A stretch of 7,113 nucleotides of DNA, taken from contig JAQVHJ010000098.1 in assembly GCA_028696285.1 (NCBI GenBank), positions 1-7,113 on the forward strand. Direction: 5' to 3'. Below are positions 5,496-7,113 of this stretch, piece after piece. Position 1 is the first letter of the stretch, and every line of letters starts with the position of its first letter. The stretch is from a bacterium (lineage in GTDB: Bacteria > AUK180 > JAQVHJ01). Both the position numbers and the translations under genes were made by a program. Below the pieces are notes generated by a model that saw only the letters and a program-made list of their open reading frames with translations, ran no database searches and was not told where the DNA came from.

Positions 5496-6236
5496 ATGGA
5501 AGTCACAGTAATTATCTTAGCAGCTGGACTTGGTAAGAGAATGAAGCAGAACTATCCGAAGGTTCTCACGAAGCTTGCCGGGAAAGAGCTGATTAAATAT
5601 GTTCTTGAAACGGTCTCCCAAATAGGGAGGTCGGATATAATAGCAGTAATCGGGTTCAAGGGTGAATTAGTCAAAGATGCAGTCACCCCGAATTTTCCGG
5701 GAGTTAAGTTTGCGCTGCAGGCTGAGCAGTTAGGAACAGGCCATGCCGTAATGTGCACAAGAGAAATGATTCCCGAAAACACAACCGATATACTTGTTCT
5801 TTGCGGGGATACCCCTTTGATTACATCGGAATCATTGATTAACCTGATTCAGCTTCACATTGAATCTTCCTCAAAGGCCACCATCCTCACAGCGGATCTT
5901 CCTGATCCTACGGGGTATGGAAGAATAATCCGTGACGGAGATGGCGGGGTTGTTGGAATAGTTGAGCAGGCGGATGCTACTGAAGAACAGAGAATGATCA
6001 AGGAGATCAATTCCGGTGTTTATATTTTCAAGAAAGAAGCTCTTTTACCAAACCTTGATAAATTAACAAGCAATAATAGTCAAGGTGAATATTATCTAAC
6101 AGATATCATTAGAATTCTATTCAACTCCGGAGAGAAGATTTCCGGATTGAAAGCCGGAGATTTCCACGAGATTCTCGGTGTCAATACAAAGGAACATCTT
6201 GAATCCCTGGAAGAAATAATAAGAGGACAGCGATGA
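5496..6236 (+). CDS. glmU: UDP-N-acetylglucosamine pyrophosphorylase, single-domain GlmU (N-terminal half only)
   Basis: The product matches the uridylyltransferase domain of GlmU, which joins UTP and GlcNAc-1-phosphate to give UDP-GlcNAc and pyrophosphate. In its 246 residues one sees LAAGLGKRM (8-16, usually GTRM, here K14), PKVL (21-24, K22), QAEQLGTGHA (75-84) and GDTPL (104-108) with metal-binding D105. Further on are DPTGYGRI (137-144), GIVEQADATEEQR (154-166), EINSG (170-174), NNSQGEYYLTDII (193-205) and LGVN (227-230) with metal-binding N230. Similarity runs through the whole domain, so this is not a generic nucleotidyltransferase. Bifunctional GlmU is about 450 residues with a C-terminal left-handed beta-helix acetyltransferase; here that half is absent. 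No remnant follows, because prs overlaps the stop by 4 bases (ATGA). GlcN-1-P acetylation must then be encoded elsewhere. The ATG at 5496 is the only usable start, since the frame is stopped inside the tRNA (TAG 5460-5462). The ribosome binding site is poor (AGAG). Its product feeds MurA. Confidence 0.87.
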   Translation: MEVTVIILAAGLGKRMKQNYPKVLTKLAGKELIKYVLETVSQIGRSDIIAVIGFKGELVKDAVTPNFPGVKFALQAEQLGTGHAVMCTREMIPENTTDILVLCGDTPLITSESLINLIQLHIESSSKATILTADLPDPTGYGRIIRDGDGGVVGIVEQADATEEQRMIKEINSGVYIFKKEALLPNLDKLTSNNSQGEYYLTDIIRILFNSGEKISGLKAGDFHEILGVNTKEHLESLEEIIRGQR

Positions 6237-7113
6237 CCAACTCAAAAATAAAACTGTTTTCCGGGTCTTCAAACCCGAAATTAGCAGAAAGTATAAGTAA
6301 TGTACTTCAAGTCCCTTTGGGGGATATTCAGAAGGGCTGCTTTGCTGACGGTGAGATTTCCGTTAAGATTTGTGAGAATGTACGCGGCGCGGATGTTTTT
6401 ATAATCCAATCCACATCTCAGAATGTCAACAATAATCTGATGGAACTTCTTATTATGATAGACGCATTCAAGAGAGCATCTGCGGCAAGAATCACTCCTG
6501 TTATCCCATATTTCGGGTATGCGCGGCAGGACAGAAAAGACCAGCCGAGGGTTCCTATTACCGCCAAGCTGGTTGCAGACCTGTTAACAGTTGCCGGGGC
6601 ATCAAGAATCCTGACAATGGATCTGCATGCTGACCAGATTCAGGGATTCTTTAATATCCCTGTTGACCATCTCTTTGCAGCTCCGGTCTTTATTGATTAC
6701 CTTGAAGCGAACGGGAAGGAGAAGGATTACGTAATTGTTTCTCCGGATACAGGAAGTGTTCCCAGGGCAAGGGGCCTTGCAAAAAGGCTTAATGCCGGAT
6801 TGGCTATCGTAGATAAACGCCGGCCAAAACCGAATATTTCTGAGGTCGTCAATATTATCGGGGATGTCTCCGATAAGGACCTGATCATTTATGATGATAT
6901 CGTAGATACAGGCGGGACCATTGTTAATGCGGCGACCAGGCTGAAGGAAGAAGGAGCAAAGTCAATAGAAGTCTGCTGTACGCATGGAATTCTTTCAATG
7001 GATGCAGTTGAAAGATTAAACGATTCTCCGATTGAAGCAATTGTATTGACCGATACTATCCCTCTGCCAAAAACTGCAGAGAATTACAAGAAGTACAAGG
7101 TTCTTTCAGTCAA
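6233..7113 (+). CDS. prs: Ribose-phosphate pyrophosphokinase (PRPP synthetase), 3' end beyond the window
   Basis: Prs transfers pyrophosphate from ATP to ribose-5-phosphate to make PRPP, the precursor of purines, pyrimidines, histidine, tryptophan and NAD. The window holds 293 codons plus two bases with no stop; the family is usually about 310-320 residues, so roughly 20 are missing. Visible features are KIKLFSGSSNPKLAESI (5-21), FADGE (37-41) and the ATP-binding loop YARQDRK (96-102). Also present are MDLHADQIQGFFNIPVDHL (129-147) with H132, VSPDTGSVPRARGLAKRL (169-186) and the PRPP-binding loop DDIVDTGGTI (221-230). The second glycine of the usual SPDxGG is S175, and the loop has DDIVDT where DDMIDT is common; neither change suggests loss of function. 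The ATG overlaps the glmU stop (ATGA, 6233-6236), and AGAGGA at 6222-6227 is a good ribosome binding site 5 bases before it. Neighbourhood of ispE, tRNA-Gln and prs is familiar; rplY and pth might follow, but that is beyond the window. Confidence 0.97.
   Translation, partial: MTNSKIKLFSGSSNPKLAESISNVLQVPLGDIQKGCFADGEISVKICENVRGADVFIIQSTSQNVNNNLMELLIMIDAFKRASAARITPVIPYFGYARQDRKDQPRVPITAKLVADLLTVAGASRILTMDLHADQIQGFFNIPVDHLFAAPVFIDYLEANGKEKDYVIVSPDTGSVPRARGLAKRLNAGLAIVDKRRPKPNISEVVNIIGDVSDKDLIIYDDIVDTGGTIVNAATRLKEEGAKSIEVCCTHGILSMDAVERLNDSPIEAIVLTDTIPLPKTAENYKKYKVLSV

Overview
This is a dense, single-strand housekeeping cluster from a bacterium. All eight genes and one tRNA lie on the + strand, with gaps of 0-41 bases and three stop/start overlaps or near-contacts. 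The only non-coding stretch of any length is the AT-rich first 190 bases, which hold a promoter and a strong ribosome binding site. I see no mobile element, CRISPR array, defence gene or other accessory cargo. By eye the GC content is around 40%, with AT-rich islands in the leader and in the 3' part of ispE. MurA (peptidoglycan), IspE (MEP isoprenoid pathway) and a DUF1385 membrane protein beside rpmE and prfA show a free-living-type bacterium. The order rpmE-DUF1385-prfA-prmC-murA, and ispE-tRNA-Gln-prs, recalls Deltaproteobacteria and related deep-branching lineages. I infer an uncultured relative of such groups, but cannot place it further.

Layout. 1-190: leader with an extended -10 promoter and a perfect AAGGAGGTG. 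191-391: rpmE (L31, zinc form). 413-1297: DUF1385/YqhQ-type membrane protein of unknown function. 1339-2418: prfA (release factor 1). 2426-3301: prmC, the methyltransferase that modifies RF1. 3304-4554: murA. 4554-5432: ispE. 5412-5486: tRNA-Gln(UUG). 5496-6236: a one-domain GlmU (uridylyltransferase half only). 6233-7113: prs, cut by the window edge.

How the genes work together. The first part is translational: L31, RF1 and the RF1 methylase. The second part is envelope and precursor metabolism. GlmU makes UDP-GlcNAc, MurA consumes it in the first committed step of peptidoglycan synthesis, IspE contributes to isoprenoids (hence the undecaprenyl lipid carrier), and Prs makes PRPP for nucleotides.

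The most unusual spot is the ispE/tRNA-Gln junction. The ispE frame has no stop before the tRNA; its last six sense codons and its TAA are the first 21 bases of the tRNA. The preceding 280 bases of ispE carry a perfect consensus sigma70-type promoter (TTGACA-17-TATAAT), and nearer the tRNA a second candidate (TTGACA-16-TAAAAT) whose spacer contains a run of eight C that is also coding sequence. So tRNA maturation, ispE translation termination and internal promoter function are all written into the same few hundred bases. Apart from this, the region is ordinary core genome, and I do not see a new multi-gene system.
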